A stretch of 64,000 nucleotides of DNA from Pelobates cultripes (GCA_933207985.1 OW240917.1:105000756-105064755); one strand, 5' to 3'; counted from the stretch's first letter, positions 34,222 through 45,991 are shown. The notes: generated by a model not told the origin, from the sequence alone. Program-made: numbers and translations.

Positions 34222-34490
34222 TTGGCTCTAGATAGGCTAGGATGTGTAGCGCTAGATTTACAGCCTACCCTAAACGTACCATTTGTGTTCTATTGTAATC
34301 CCAGCGCATCAAGGATAAATCTGACTGCCATTCTGGGGTCAAGAAGTAATTTTTTTCCTAGCTTGTTGCAAAATTGTGCTTCAAACTGTTTTTTTTTGCC
34401 TTCTTTTGGATCAACAGCAAAAAACAAATGTGAGGAAGGCTGAACTTGATGGACGCAAGTCTCTTTTCAACTATGTAACTATGTAACCCT
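34222..34490 (+). mobile_element. CR1-type LINE 3' fragment
   Basis: Matches the reverse complement of 23822-24030, reading ASRINLTAILGSRSNFFPSL and ending in the tail ACTATGTAACTATGTAA, an octamer repeat. It lies between ORF1 and ORF2 of the L1-like element, so it inserted there later or sits at an old junction. Confidence 0.75.
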
Positions 34491-36021
34491 GATAGGAATT
34501 GCATGTATAGATATTTGGATTAACGCCAGGCTATCACCATGTATTAAGGGATATGTCCCCCAACCAAGCTAATGTTACCGTATATTCTTTCATGTATAAG
34601 CGTACAGGGGTTAAGGTAGACGAATCGGGCACTAATGTAATTTAATCTGTCTTAATTCACACCTATGCCCTTATTCTGAATAGCACACAGGGTAATGTTA
34701 ATTCATCATGCTTTTTGGAATGTGACATGATCACATAATGTCGAGACACTCACAGGCAACCCCTCAATATTATAGGCCACACTACTCCTCCATTCACCCG
34801 TCCCCACCCCTTACCCGCTCGCACTATGCATAACGCAACACCCATGGGTTAAGCCCAATCCACCGCAAGTGTAAAGAGGGGACCCCCAGACCCGCCCCCC
34901 CACAAAGCTGGTGACATGACTAATGGGACAACCCTGACGCACCCCTCATCCCACTACAGTAAGGACCCGGGAACTACTGGGAAGGACAGACCTGAGGGGG
35001 ACCCCTGTTAACCTCACACACAGCATCATATGCCATTTACACCACACCAAGTACACCCCAACCAAACATGCAAGAAGCTAGCGGGCAAAATTCACCAACA
35101 GCTCCTCCACCCAAGTAGACCCCGCCACCGAACTCCCCAGACCCAGTCCCACATGATATGGTGACACCACTTTTGGTAATAAAGGTAGCCCACAGCCCAG
35201 CTACGTCAGCCCCAGAAAACTAGAAGTGAGTTCATCCGCCCAGCAAGCACCTCCCAGACAGTGGGCACATCAGCCTCTGACGCACTGTCACCCCACACAA
35301 GCCTACGATACCACCCCACCCAGACCCCTCTCACCGTGGTACGTACTAGACTTAACCCATACAACCTCACAAAGAAGTCTGATACCACAAAAGCAATATG
35401 CACCCACCTCCCAGAGCAACCAGGTTGTAAACTGCAAAAAAGGAAAAATGTTGTTGTATATAGTTTAAAGGTAATATCTTTTATTATGTTTAATACTGAA
35501 ATATATTGTTGTGTTCACACACTCTGTACCCGCCTCACAGCTGCACAGAGGCACCACTGCCACTCTTACCAGGAACCAAGACAAGAGGGCACCAAACCAC
35601 CATAGGCCCCAAGTGGCGACAACGACACCCACATCATGTACTAACTGTTCTCTACCCACAGACACTGACTCAGAGCAACACCCCGGTACACACATACGCC
35701 GGGAAGAGAGAGACGTAGCTGTCGACACAGACATATGACCACCTACTCACTCCCTCCTCTACCTACCAACCATCTCCACCAAACATCCGAGGATCCACCC
35801 GGACACTCCGGACCCCCAAGACGACCTGGCAACACAAACATAAGACCAGATTAGCACTCGACACCCACTTTTACATCCCGCCTCCCCTTCACCCTCCCCA
35901 GTCCTTCTCCTCCCTTCTTTCCCTCCCTTTCCCCCTAGCCCCCTTGCCAGATCCCGCCACCCCCACCACACACCTTTGGACATCCCTCCTTGACAAACAA
36001 ATTCACAGAGCGGAACCAGTG
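34491..36021. other. L1-like inter-ORF region
   Basis: C/A-rich sequence in the style of the flanking L1-like element, with several short open frames on both strands and no recognisable domain. It probably includes decayed ORF1-ORF2 linker. A low-complexity C/T stretch lies at 35880-35945. Confidence 0.4.
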
Positions 36022-39000
36022 ATGCCCTCACAACCCCAACGAAGCCCACCCCCAGGACCTGGAGACTGGGGCAACACTAAACCTGCACGTCTCATGTGCA
36101 TATCCATTAACTGCAAAGGCCTTAATAACCCAGCTAAAAGACATCGCCTTCTCCGGTGGGCTAACCACTCTAACGCCGATGTAATCCTACTCCAAGAAAC
36201 CACTACGAGCAGACAAGAGCCTTCCCTCTCCGGAGCAGACATTACAGAGAGTGCTACTTAGCAAACTCACCACAGGGGAAAAGGGATGGGGTAGCCGTCT
36301 TGGTACGCAGGACCTGTCCCATAACCTTCACACGCACAGTAACAGTGGCGGGACAGATAGGGCCCCACAAATACGCCTTCTCCTCGATCTACGCTCCCAC
36401 CCTCCCCGATACACACTTCTGGAACACCATCCAGACGCACCTCCGTCTTTTCTCCTCCCATCATACAATAATAGAGGGTGACTACAACACCACGTTGGCA
36501 CCTGAAATAGCTAGAAGTCGACAAAGAACACCACCCAGAAGACCCCTGCCTCCCACGTGAAACGACAAACACTTCAAGCCTTTGTTTCACGCACACAACT
36601 CGTAGACGCCTGGAGGATACTCCACCCCACTGAAGTAGACTACACATTCTACTCAAACCCACACTCTTCTTACACACACATAGACATGTTCCTCACATCC
36701 CCCTCCCTATTCCCACACATTACAAATGCAAATTGTAACGGACCGTTTTGCACAAAAGGGGTAAAAACCGTTTAGGCGATCGGCCCCCTTCCCAGGGATG
36801 CAGGCACAGCTACTGCAGAACACCAAACACACGAACCGCCAATAAGTGAATGCTCCAAACTCCCGAACGGCATCCAATATAGCACTCCAAACACACAAAC
36901 AGGAACCATACGAATTGCTGCTACCAGACGAATAGGAAAAGCATCCAAGCGGCTTACACTCCTAGCAATCAGTCTCTATCAGCATACAGTAAATCCCCCC
37001 AAAGACGAGACAAGGCTCCGTGTTGAGGGTCAAGCAGTGGTCTGTTTAATGAGGGCTACATGCCCAGTATTTATGCAGGTCTCCCACCTGGTGGACACTC
37101 CCCTAGGGGACCAAATGGGAGACTGTGACAAAAGACAGACAAGCAGACAAATAGGACACACAGACACAGTATATTTCCACAATGCACCCTGGCTTCCTCC
37201 CCTCTGCCCTGGGAGATAATTGAGAAGTAATTCAATTATCTCCCAAGACAAAGGCAAATCGCCATTATGCACGTGGGGATACTAAAACAAGCATTACTGT
37301 TAAAATACACCATGTGAGACACATAACATTAAAACTATACATTTAACATATCCCCAGATAGCTCAGGTCTGAGCGCACATTATTAAGCGAATGGCACTCA
37401 CCACATGAATACAGTTTAATCGCCATGGAGCCAAAGTCTTTACAGTCAGTTTCATACAAATGGGCTCCATGGGATTCCTATCTGGGGTATAACACATTCA
37501 AACAAAACTACCGAACACCGGGCCGTTCGTGCACTTCCACCGAACAAGAAGGGAGGTCGGCGGCTTCAGCGGTGTTCGCGCAAAACTGTGTCCGATTTTA
37601 GTTCCATGAAAGTAGAGGCGAACACCGCTGTGCATTCGTATGTTTAAAATGGCCGCGACCTCGTGTTCGGGATATGAATGGCAGCCACCCAGCATTCGTC
37701 AATTAAGCTGCAGTTAACCGCAGCTTCAGGGAGGTTAATTGCCGGCACACTCCAGCTCCCAGGTGGTCTATTCATTCGTGCGGTTGTTCGGTAGATTGAA
37801 TCTACCGAACAACCAGCAGAAAAGCACGAATACAGCTTTTCTGCAGGCGAAACAAAGTCTTTTAACAGGGGGCCATAGTCCAGAGGCAGCAGGCGAGCAA
37901 CCAGGCTTCTCCAATGCAATGTGGCGAGATTGGTCTCGTCACACAAATATAGGATCGATCACCTGGTTGGACCATGCGGAAATACTCCTCTCCTTTACCC
38001 TTACGCACACAATCAGGAACTGGACCTGGAGATTTAACCCCACTCACCTCCACAACACATCCCTAAGGGACAAAATCCAAACAGATATCGCGGATTACTT
38101 TAAAACCAACAAAGGCTCCGTTGCCTCCGCATGCACCCTTTGGGTAGCCCATAAGGCAGTTATACGGGGCAAACTAATAGCGGCAGCCTCAGCGCAAAAA
38201 AAAACAACAGCTAAAAACGCTAGAAACACCTTAAGTCTGCCTTAAGAACATTAGAGCACCAACACAAAACAGGCCCCACGCCTGGCCTACTGTCCCAAAT
38301 ACAAACGCACAGAGAGGAGATACAAACATTCATGGCACAGGACTTCAAAAAGGCTCTCCAATGGACAAGACAGATGTTTTATGAAAAGTCTAACAAGGCA
38401 GACACGCTCTTGGCCCACAGACTCCGTAAAAGGACATGCAACAAGCACATCTCGCATATCCTAACACCCAATGGATGAAAGCACACTCTCCCGAACCAAA
38501 TTGCGACAGTCTTCCAAGAATACTACGCCTCTTTATACGATCACAACCCCGAATCACAACGTGACCCCTCCCAAACACAAGACAAAATAAAGACCTTTTT
38601 AAACCATATCCCTATGCCAACACTCACGGAAGCAGGGAAACAGGCACTTAGCACACCCATCACACTCGAGGAAATAACACAAGCCATGAAAACTCTAAAA
38701 CCCAACAAATGTCCGGGACCAGACGGTTTCTCCGGACTATACTATAAAACATTCCTGCCACAACCTTATTCACATCCCTTATGGATGGGGAGGACCCGCC
38801 CACTGACATGTTCCAGGCCAATATATGCCTACTCCCCAAGCCCCACGCATCACATACAGACCCAAGTCACTACCGGCCGATATCGCTGCTCAACACCGAC
38901 ATTAAGTTATTCACTAAAGTCCTAGCCAACTTACTACTCCCCTTCCTCCCCAAACTAATCCACCCGGACCAAGTCGGTTTCATCCCACATCACCAAGCGT

Positions 39001-40400
39001 GCGATAACACTAGAAGAACATATGACCTAATTTGGACAGCAAACCACCGACGATAACCGACTCTCCTCCTTACTCTAGACACCGAAAAGGCATTCGACCA
39101 CATACTATGGCCCTACCTGTTTGCAACCCTTGAAAGAAATCTTTGTAGGGACCATAAAAAATATATACTCCCAGCCCACAGCGAGCCTCTTCATCCCAAA
39201 CGCCCAACCCCCCTCTTTCACATTCCACAATGGCATGCGACAGGGCTTCCCCCTCTCCTTCCTCCTCTTCGCCCTATCCCCCCTCCTCCAGAAAATCCAC
39301 CAGACTGAAACCATCTCTGGGATCCGAATCCGCAAAGAGGAATACAAAATAGCGGTTTACGCGGATGACCTACTACTAACGCTGACAAACCCTGACACCT
39401 CCCTACCCCCACGCACAGAAGACTATCCTAAAATATCGGGATACAAACTGAACCTAAATAAAACTGAAGCCTTACCGATCCACGTCCCCACAGACACGAT
39501 AGCAACACTCAAAACAGAATACCCGTTCCACTATGAGACACAAAGCATAAAATACATGGGGACACACTTATCGAGAGACCTACAGCTCACGTACCAGCTA
39601 AACTACCCCCAACTATTGGAAAAAGCGACCCAAGACATAGGCAACTGGCAAGGCTTGACCATCTCATGGCTGGGCCGTCTGGCCTCGGTCAAGATGAACC
39701 TCCTACAATGCTTCCTCTACCTCTTCCAAGCCCTGCCCGTACCAATATCCAGAAAAGATTTCAAAACCCTACAATCCCGAATTGATAAATTCATATGGGC
39801 AGGGAAAAGGGCTAGAATTAAGCACTCAACACTCTATATCCCACACAAGAGGGGGGTCTGGGACTCCCCAATCTCTGGGACTACCACCAAGCAGCCCAAT
39901 TGGCACAGATCCAGAACCTACACGCTCCAGCAGGGCTCAAATTATGGGTCGACATTGAACACGACTTATTTGGAAGAGACTTCCCTTCCCTGTACCTGTG
40001 GCTACCAAGGCAGGACATACCACAGATCCCCCCCACAACACCAGCACTCACCCACTCAATCTAACTCTGGAACAGAATGACACGCAAATATGACATCATC
40101 AACACCCCATCCCCCCAAACACCAATCCTCCGGAACAAACAATTCCAACCTGGGATGACACCCCAACACTTTGCGCAATACGAAGACAATGACCTGGTAC
40201 GATTCCAGCACTTTTTTGGGGGACAGCACATTCTACCTTTCACACACCTGCCCAACAACACCCCATACACGACCTTCGACCATTTCAGGTTCCTACAGAT
40301 ACGGAGTCCCTGGCCCAACCACACAACCAAAAAATAGCAACCACCACGCTCACCACATTCGAGAAAATGGGCATGAACACTCCGATACAACAGGGCCAGA
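36022..40400 (+). pseudogene. L1-like ORF2 (endonuclease + reverse transcriptase) pseudogene
   Basis: ORF2 nicks target DNA and reverse-transcribes the element RNA there. The endonuclease begins MCISINCKGLNN (36094) with LLQET (about 36190), then EGDYN (about 36478), YTHIDMFLTS (about 36680) and, after the inserted LTR, ITWLDHAEI (about 37957). The usual SDHAP motif has Leu for Ser. The reverse transcriptase shows PGPDGFSGLYYK (38716), RPISLLN (about 38880), DQVGFIPHHQA (about 38970), LDTEKAFDHI (motif A, 39077), GMRQGFPLS (39235) and YADDLLL (motif C, 39359). Frame changes lie near 36265, 36560, 38470 (stop), 38780, 39055-39120 and 39870. The protein stops at the LTR starting at 40401, so the C-terminal region is missing. 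Confidence 0.85.
36734..37943 (-). mobile_element. Solo LTR-A copy 2 (complete) inside ORF2
   Basis: 1210 bp, starting TGTAACGGACCG and ending TCTCGTCACA, with a perfect 5-bp duplication CAAAT (36729-36733 and 37944-37948). On the minus strand a TATA-like CATAAATA (around 37070) precedes ATTAAA (around 37050), matching the arrangement in copy 1. It interrupts the endonuclease domain of the L1-like ORF2. Element plus one duplication is 1215 bp, a multiple of three, and coding sequence on the two sides is continuous in the same frame. No coding sequence inside. Confidence 0.9.
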
Positions 40401-40699
40401 TGTTACGATTGCCCCCGGTCTAGCAGGGGGGTTGATCGCTTGAATGTCCTGGTTCCCGCAGTAAGAGAGAGTCGAACGGAGTTCCTTCGGTAAAAGCTGC
40501 AAGTGTAGAGTATCCCCAAAAGCTGTATGAGCATCAATATCCCGGAACCCTACAACATGAGTAGAGGCTGCAAATTGAGGGTCAAAACGAACTGGCTTTA
40601 CTGGCACACAACATGGCAATTTATGCAATTCCTCAGGTCCAAGGACAGCCCCCTATGAACCTGATGGAATACAGGTACAGTACAAACAGGTAACCAATC
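40401..40699 (-). mobile_element. LTR-A copy 3, left part
   Basis: Begins TGTTACGATTGCC directly after ORF2 sequence and matches the left (R/U5) third of the complete copies. The phrase gcaattcctcagg (40624) has its counterpart at 12090, followed in both by ccccct and cctgatggaa. It is interrupted at 40700 by the gypsy LTR. The right part reappears after the gap at 45726. Confidence 0.75.
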
Positions 40700-41332
40700 T
40701 GTCACATATTTATCCGCTTATAGAAATGTGGTTAATGACATTTACTGTCCACACAGGAAAAGTTGTGCCGAGCAGCAACCTAATCCACAGAAGGGTTAAT
40801 GCTGAGCAGTAATTGTGCAAATTAAACCTGGTGTCATGTATTCATCCACTTAGAGAAAAGTGATTAATGACATTTACTGTCCACACAGGAAAAGTTGTGC
40901 CGAGCAGCAACCTAATCCACAGAAGAGTTAATGCTGAGCAGCAATTATGCAAATGAAACCTGGTAACTGACTTTGGGGTCAAAGGCCGGTTACAGCCTAT
41001 CAGAACTAAAGGAGGGGTATTTAGGCCCAGTTCTCAGCCTGCTCAGTGCCCTGTCGTGGTTTCCCTTATGGTTGTCTGAGAGCGCGTTCCTGTTTATAGT
41101 TTTCTACCTGGTTTTTGACTTTGGCTTTGTTTATTGACTTCTCTATATTCTGGTATTCTGACTCCTGGCTTTCCTCATCGCTGTGTCCCTTTCTGTGTTT
41201 CCTGACCTCGGCTAGTATTTTTGACTATTCTTTGTACGTTAAATCCGGCCATTCTAAGGACCGGTAATACGTTACTTATTTGTCATCCGTGCTGTACAGT
41301 TCTACGTGCTGGATCAAACAGTAATCCTGACA
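40700..41332 (+). repeat. 5' LTR of the gypsy element
   Basis: 633 bp bounded by TGTCA...TGACA; the 3' LTR begins with the same TGTCACA at 45619. It contains a 132-bp tandem duplication (about 40710-40841 and 40842-40973, for example cacaggaaaagttgtgccga at 40752 and 40884). The right half matches the solo LTR at 9391-10111. A TATTTAGG near 41023 may be the promoter. Confidence 0.85.
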
Positions 41333-41337
41333 TTACG

Positions 41338-42259
41338 ACATGGCCATAGATCCTGTAGAACTGTGTCAGCACAATTAGAGGAGAATGATCACCGCATGGA
41401 TCAATTCACTCAGGCTTTAAGTACGCTTCTCGCTAGAACGGAGCATCTGCAGCCTGCAGCGTCTCCTCCTATAGCCCCTCTACCCTGTGTACCTCCACCC
41501 ACTGTTAATAGGACTCCTTGCATCTCCTTATCACCATCCCTACAGTTTGATGGCAATATCCAGGAATGCAGGGGTTTTCTTAATCAGGTGGAGTACCATT
41601 TTGAGGCCTCACCAGGGTCATTCCCCGCGGACAGAGCAAGAATTGGTTATCTAATGAATCAATTAAAGGGCAAGGCCCTTGCCTGGGCTAATCCGTTGTG
41701 GGAGAGTAATCGGAGCATAGCTCATAATTACCAGGAATTCCTTGCTGAATTCAAGCTCACATTTGAGCCATTGGGTAGAGAGGATGACGCCTCCACTGCC
41801 CTAATGCACATCAGACAAGGTAACCGGTCTATCTCGGATTATGCTATTGAATTCCGTACCTTAGCTTCCGAGGTAGACTGGACTAACAATGGGTTAATTT
41901 CAGCATTCAAAAAGGGTCTCTCAGAGACTATACTAGATGAGATAGCAGCTAAAGAATTACCTAAGAGTCTTAACGAATTTATTACGTTTGTCATGCATAT
42001 TGATAATAGGTTAAGACTCAGAGAAGTCACCAGAAGCAAGACCAGACGTACGGCTATGTCCCTAACACCTCAATTCTCTAAACCTGTTTTGTCTAACCTC
42101 CCTGTACAGTCCGAACCCGAACCTATGCAGTTGGGGGTCACTAGACTGTCAGAGGCCGAAAAACAGTATAGGAGAGGGGAGGGGTTATGCCTATATTGCG
42201 GTAGAAAGGGACATATGATAACTAATTGTCCAGTGCGTCCGGAAAACTTCCGCACCTAA
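41338..42259 (+). pseudogene. gypsy gag (capsid/nucleocapsid)
   Basis: Gag forms the cytoplasmic particle that packages the element RNA. The likely ATG near 41340 (MAIDPVEL) meets a stop after about 12 codons. A long frame, open from at least 41306, covers the rest, so the start is probably frameshifted. The capsid-like region (Retrotrans_gag style) runs over LMNQLKGKALAWANPLW, YQEFLAEFKLTF and IRQGNRSISDYAIEF. A CCHC zinc knuckle CLYCGRKGHMITNC lies near the C-terminus (about 42190-42231). The frame ends at TAA 42257-42259 and overlaps pol by 34 bases. Confidence 0.85.
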
Positions 42260-42951
42260 GAACCTTAAGGGGACAGATCTTAGGTGTGATGGAGTTGTCC
42301 TCTAACAAAAACAAAAGTAGATTCCTCCTTGAGGTATCTATTTCCATTGATAACAAGAAATTTTCTTGCAGTGCCCTAATGGACTCAGGTGCTGCTGGAA
42401 ATTTTATTGATGTCCAGTTTATTAGGGGTAATGAGATACCGGTCAGGGAGAGACCTACGCCGCTAGCTGTAGAGGCTATTGATGGTAGACCACTCACACA
42501 ACCGCTTATAACCCACGAAACTGTCCCTATTATGATCTCCATTGGGGCCTCCCATAGGGAGGAGATGACGTTTCAGGTTATTACTTCTCCATCATGTCCT
42601 ATCATATTAGGGTTTCTGTGGCTGAGTAAGCACAATCCCTATATTGACTGGGCTAATGGGGAGATATTAGAATGGGGTAAAGAGTGTATGGGGAGATGTA
42701 TAAAACCAGTACTAAAGAGATTGGATACTATTGACCTTCCCACTACCACTCCCCAAACACCTGGAGTTCCCATACAATACCAAGAACTTCAGGAGGTGTT
42801 TAACAAGGCTCAATCCAATGTATTGCCTCCCCACAGAGCATATGACTGTGCCATTAACCTGTTTCCAGGCGCTATGCCACCTAAGGGGGCAGTTTATGCC
42901 TTATCTCCCCAGGAGAGTAAAATAATGGAGGAATACATCAAGAATCCTTGA
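42226..42951 (+). pseudogene. gypsy pol: protease and N-terminal pol region
   Basis: In the -1 frame relative to gag. The aspartic protease active site ALMDSGAAGNFID lies around 42376-42414, followed by the flap and ILGFLWLSKHNPYIDW. The linker then runs to the RT start (LPPHRAYDCAINL). Pol would be cleaved by this protease into mature enzymes. The frame is lost after EEYIKNP at about 42950. Confidence 0.85.
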
Positions 42952-43752
42952 GCAAAGGGCACATAAGAAAGTCATCCTCACCAGCTGGTGCAGGATTCTT
43001 TTTTGTTGAGAAAAAGGGTGGTGAGTTACGCCCTTGCATAGACTACAGGGCACTTAATAAAATCACTGTAAAAATGCATACCCTATCCCACTCATTTCCG
43101 AATTGTTCGATAGACTTCAGGGAGCTAAAGTATTTACTAAGCTTGACCTTAGGAGCGCTTACAATTTGGTTAGAATTAAAGAGAATCATGAGTGGAAGGC
43201 GGCATTTAATACCCGTAGTGGACACTATGAATATCTGGTAATGCCATTTGGGTTATGCAACGCCCCGGCCGTATTCCAAGACTTTATAAATGATGTACTC
43301 AGGGAATTCATTTACTCATTTGTCTTGGTTTATTTGGACGATATTTTGGTGTATTCCCTGATCTTCAAACTCACCACTCCCATGTGAAACAGGTTCTGCA
43401 GACGTTGTTGAAAAATAAACTTTATTGTAAATTAGAAAAGTGCATATTTGACCAGCCTGAAGTCCACTTTTTGGGTTACAACATCTCTGCATCGAGATTT
43501 CAAATGGATCCTAAAAAACTAGAGGCTGTACTACACTGGCCATTACCCTCTGGTTTAAAAGCCATTCAAAGGTTTATTGGTTTTGCCAACTATTACAGAA
43601 GATTCATCAAGGGATTTTCTTCTGTAATAGCCCCAATCACAAATATGACTCACAAAGGGGTTAGTAGCACGGTATGGTCCAAAGAGGCTGTGAATGCTTT
43701 TGAGACTCTTAAACAAAGATTTGCCTCTGCGGACATACTAAAAACATCCTGA
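42951..43752 (+). pseudogene. gypsy pol: reverse transcriptase
   Basis: Three pieces in three frames. 42948-about 43100 carries [20 protein letters not shown]. 43103-43387 carries [15 protein letters not shown] (motif A Asp), [16 protein letters not shown] and YLDDILVYS (catalytic Asp pair). 43384-43752 carries the thumb/connection (CKLEKCIFDQPEVHFLGY, RFIGFANYYRRFI). The catalytic residues are retained; frame changes near 43100 and 43380 break the protein. Confidence 0.88.
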
Positions 43753-44100
43753 CACCAGTAAACCTTTTATATTGGAGGTTGATGCATCCGAGACAGGGGT
43801 AGGGGCTGTTCTCTCTCAGAGAGAAAGCCAGGGAACACCATTGCATCCTTGTGGCTACTTCTCCAGAAAGATGTCTCCTGCTGAGCGCAACTACAATATT
43901 GGCAATAGAGAACTGTTGGCCATTATTCTTGCCCTCAAGGAGTGGCGACATCTTTTGGAGGGTTCCAAGGACCCCCTATTGATCATAACCGACCACAAAA
44001 ATCTGGCATATATAGGGGATGCCAAACGTTTGTCTTCCAGACAGGCTAGATGGTCACTGTTCCTTTCACGTTTTAACTTTCTCATTACTTATAGACCTGG
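43753..44100 (+). pseudogene. gypsy pol: RNase H
   Basis: Begins after a frame change near 43750. EVDASETGVGAVLSQ holds the first catalytic Asp, NRELLAII the Glu, ITDHKNL the next Asp; QADALSR follows just downstream (44118). It degrades the RNA strand of the replication hybrid. It is in one open frame with the start of the integrase (to 44788). Confidence 0.85.
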
Positions 44101-44289
44101 TTCTAAAAATACCCAGGCTGATGCCTTGTCCAGGCAATTTGATAATGAGTCAGCTCCGGAACAGATGACATCTCCTATTATTCCAGCAGAGTGTATTATT
44201 GCTACTACTGTCCTCTCACTGTCTTCTCCACTGCTTGGCACCATACTGGAGGCCCAGCCTCAGGCGCCCAGTGGTAAACTGTGTGATAA

Positions 44290-45618
44290 ACTGTTCGTTC
44301 CCCTATTTGAAAGGGTTAATATCATGAAAGTGTTCCATGACAATATAACTGCTGGACACCCGGGCATCAATAAGTCCACTGCCGCGATCACTAGATCATT
44401 TTGGTGGGATTCACTCAGGAAAGATGTAAAGGAGTATGTGGAGGCATGTTCTGTGTGTGCAGTTTCTAAGGTGACTCATGCACTTCCTTGTGGCCTGTTG
44501 CAGCCTCTTCCTGTTCCTGAGATTCCATGGTCCCACCTATCCATGGACTTTATTGTCGAGCTTCCTAGCTCTGCTGGGTTCACTACTATTCTCATGGTTG
44601 TAGACCGATTTTCTAAGATGGCTCACTTCATTCCTCTCAAGAAGTTGCCATCTTCGCAAGATTTGGTCCTAATTTTCATGCGTGAAATTGTCCGTTTGCA
44701 TGGCATCCCCCACAATATTGTGTCTGATAGGGGCTCTCAGTTTGTGTCCAGGTTCTGGAGGGCGTTCAGTAAACAATTGGGGGATTGATCTCTCCTTCTC
44801 CTCCTCCTACCATCCACAGACCAATGGTACAGCTGAGAGGGCTAACCAGTCATTAGAAGTTTATTTGCGTTGTTTTATTAATAGCACACAAGACAACTGG
44901 TCCGAACTACTCCCGTGGGCCGAGTTCGCTAGAAACAATGCTGTTCATGACTCCTCTGGGCACAGTCCATTTTTTGTCAATAATGGTAGGCATCCTACGG
45001 TTCTACCTGCAGTATTTTCTGATACTGCCATTCCTGCTCTGGATGAGCGTCTGGCCTCCATTCGGGATACCTGGGTTAAGGTTCAAACTGCTCTAGGGGC
45101 TGCTGCTGAACGCTTCAAACATTTTGCTGATAAGCGTAGGAGTGCCAACCCAGTGTACCAAGTGGGGGACCGGGTTTGGTTGTCATCTCGCAACATCAAG
45201 CGTAAGGTCCCTAGCATGAAGTTTGCCCCCAGATTCCTTGGTCCCTATAGAGTGCTTCGTAGGATCAATCCAGTGTCTTACTCTCTGGCTCTTCCTGCAT
45301 CTTTAGGGATTCCCAACACTTTTCATGTTTCCTTACTCAAACCTCTTGTCTGCAATAGATATACTGTTCCTTGTGTTCCTCCCCCTCCAGTGGTGGTGGG
45401 TGGTCAGGAAGAGTATGAGGTATCTTCTATCGTGGTTTCTAGGTTTTCTCGGGGCACCTTACAGTACTTGGTTGTTTGGAAAGGTTACGGTCCTGCTGAT
45501 CGTTCTTGGGTTTCGGCTCCTGACCTGCATGCGGGCCGTAAGATCCGCGCTTTTCACGCTAAATTTCCTCTCAAGCCTGGTCCTGTCCGCCCGGTGGGCG
45601 TTCTTCAGGTGGGGGTAA
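44290..45618 (+). pseudogene. gypsy pol: integrase with C-terminal chromodomain
   Basis: The zinc-binding region shows paired His (FHDNITAGHPG) and CSVC. The catalytic core has MDFIVEL (first Asp), SDRGSQF (second Asp) and NGTAERANQ (Glu); a frame change near 44780 lies between the last two. A GPY/F-type module (VWLSSRNIKRK, FLGPYRVLRRI) follows, then a chromodomain (EEYEVSSIVVSR to YLVVWKGYGPADRSWV, about 45410-45520), which targets integration to particular chromatin in this family. Coding ends just before the 3' LTR. Confidence 0.88.
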
Positions 45619-45625
45619 TGTCACA
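45619..45625 (+). repeat. Start of the gypsy 3' LTR
   Basis: TGTCACA, identical to the first seven bases of the 5' LTR at 40700, directly after the pol stop region; the rest is lost in the gap. Confidence 0.7.
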
Positions 45626-45725
45626 NNNNNNNNNNNNNNNNNNNNNNNNNNNNNNNNNNNNNNNNNNNNNNNNNNNNNNNNNNNNNNNNNNNNNNNNNNN
45701 NNNNNNNNNNNNNNNNNNNNNNNNN
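45626..45725. other. Assembly gap (100 N)
   Basis: Exactly 100 N, the usual size for a gap of unknown length. At least 626 bp of 3' LTR should lie here if the gypsy element is complete. Any translation through it is meaningless. Confidence 0.97.
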
Positions 45726-45991
45726 AGTCTGGGGACACGGCCTTAAAGGGGCAGTGTCCCAATCTTCCTGATGTCCCAAAAAAGGTGTTTAAGGGCCAGC
45801 ACCAGTCACATAAAGAGTCCATAAGCCCCAATATGCCCACCGACAGTCTTAAAGGGCCATACACACCAAATAAAAGTGCATACATTTTCACAATCTCCCA
45901 GGGGCCATAGTCATGCGGGAGGAGGCTGGCAAATAGGCTTCTCCACAACCCAGGGAAGCAGGGCAATTTGCCATTTAAAGGGCCCGTTACA
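45726..45991 (-). mobile_element. LTR-A copy 3, right part
   Basis: Ends GGCCCGTTACA, the same style as the right ends of copies 1 and 2. It contains aggggccatagtc and aggcttctcca, also found at 37870-37910 in copy 2. The flank after it (AATGG) does not repeat the flank before 40401 (CCAGA). Confidence 0.65.

Larger units (their letters stand above)
32395..40400 (+). mobile_element. L1-like LINE, broken by two LTR-A insertions
   Basis: Contains a 5' region, ORF1 (32558-about 33660, then a duplicated copy), a long inter-ORF stretch and ORF2 (36022-40400) with endonuclease and reverse transcriptase motifs. ORF2 is split by a solo LTR at 36734-37943 and cut off by another LTR at 40401. No ORF2 C-terminus, 3' untranslated region or poly-A tail appears after 45991. 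Its coding sequence is C/A-rich on plus and unlike the AT-rich surroundings. Confidence 0.85.
40700..45725 (+). mobile_element. Chromodomain Ty3/gypsy retrotransposon (chromovirus type), defective
   Basis: 5' LTR 40700-41332, gag 41338-42259, pol from 42226 in the order protease, RT, RNase H, integrase, chromodomain, and the first bases of the 3' LTR at 45619 (TGTCACA) before a run of N. The domain order and the C-terminal chromodomain place it with chromoviruses. Pol changes frame about five times, so it is not autonomous. It is inserted in LTR-A copy 3. A primer-binding site was not recognised after 41332. Confidence 0.9.

Noticed and set aside
40401..41332. Whole stretch as a single 5' LTR of the gypsy element
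   Set aside because: 40401-40699 matches LTR-A instead. The 3' LTR starts TGTCACA, which is found at 40700, and LTR-A sequence resumes after the gap, so two different LTRs are present.
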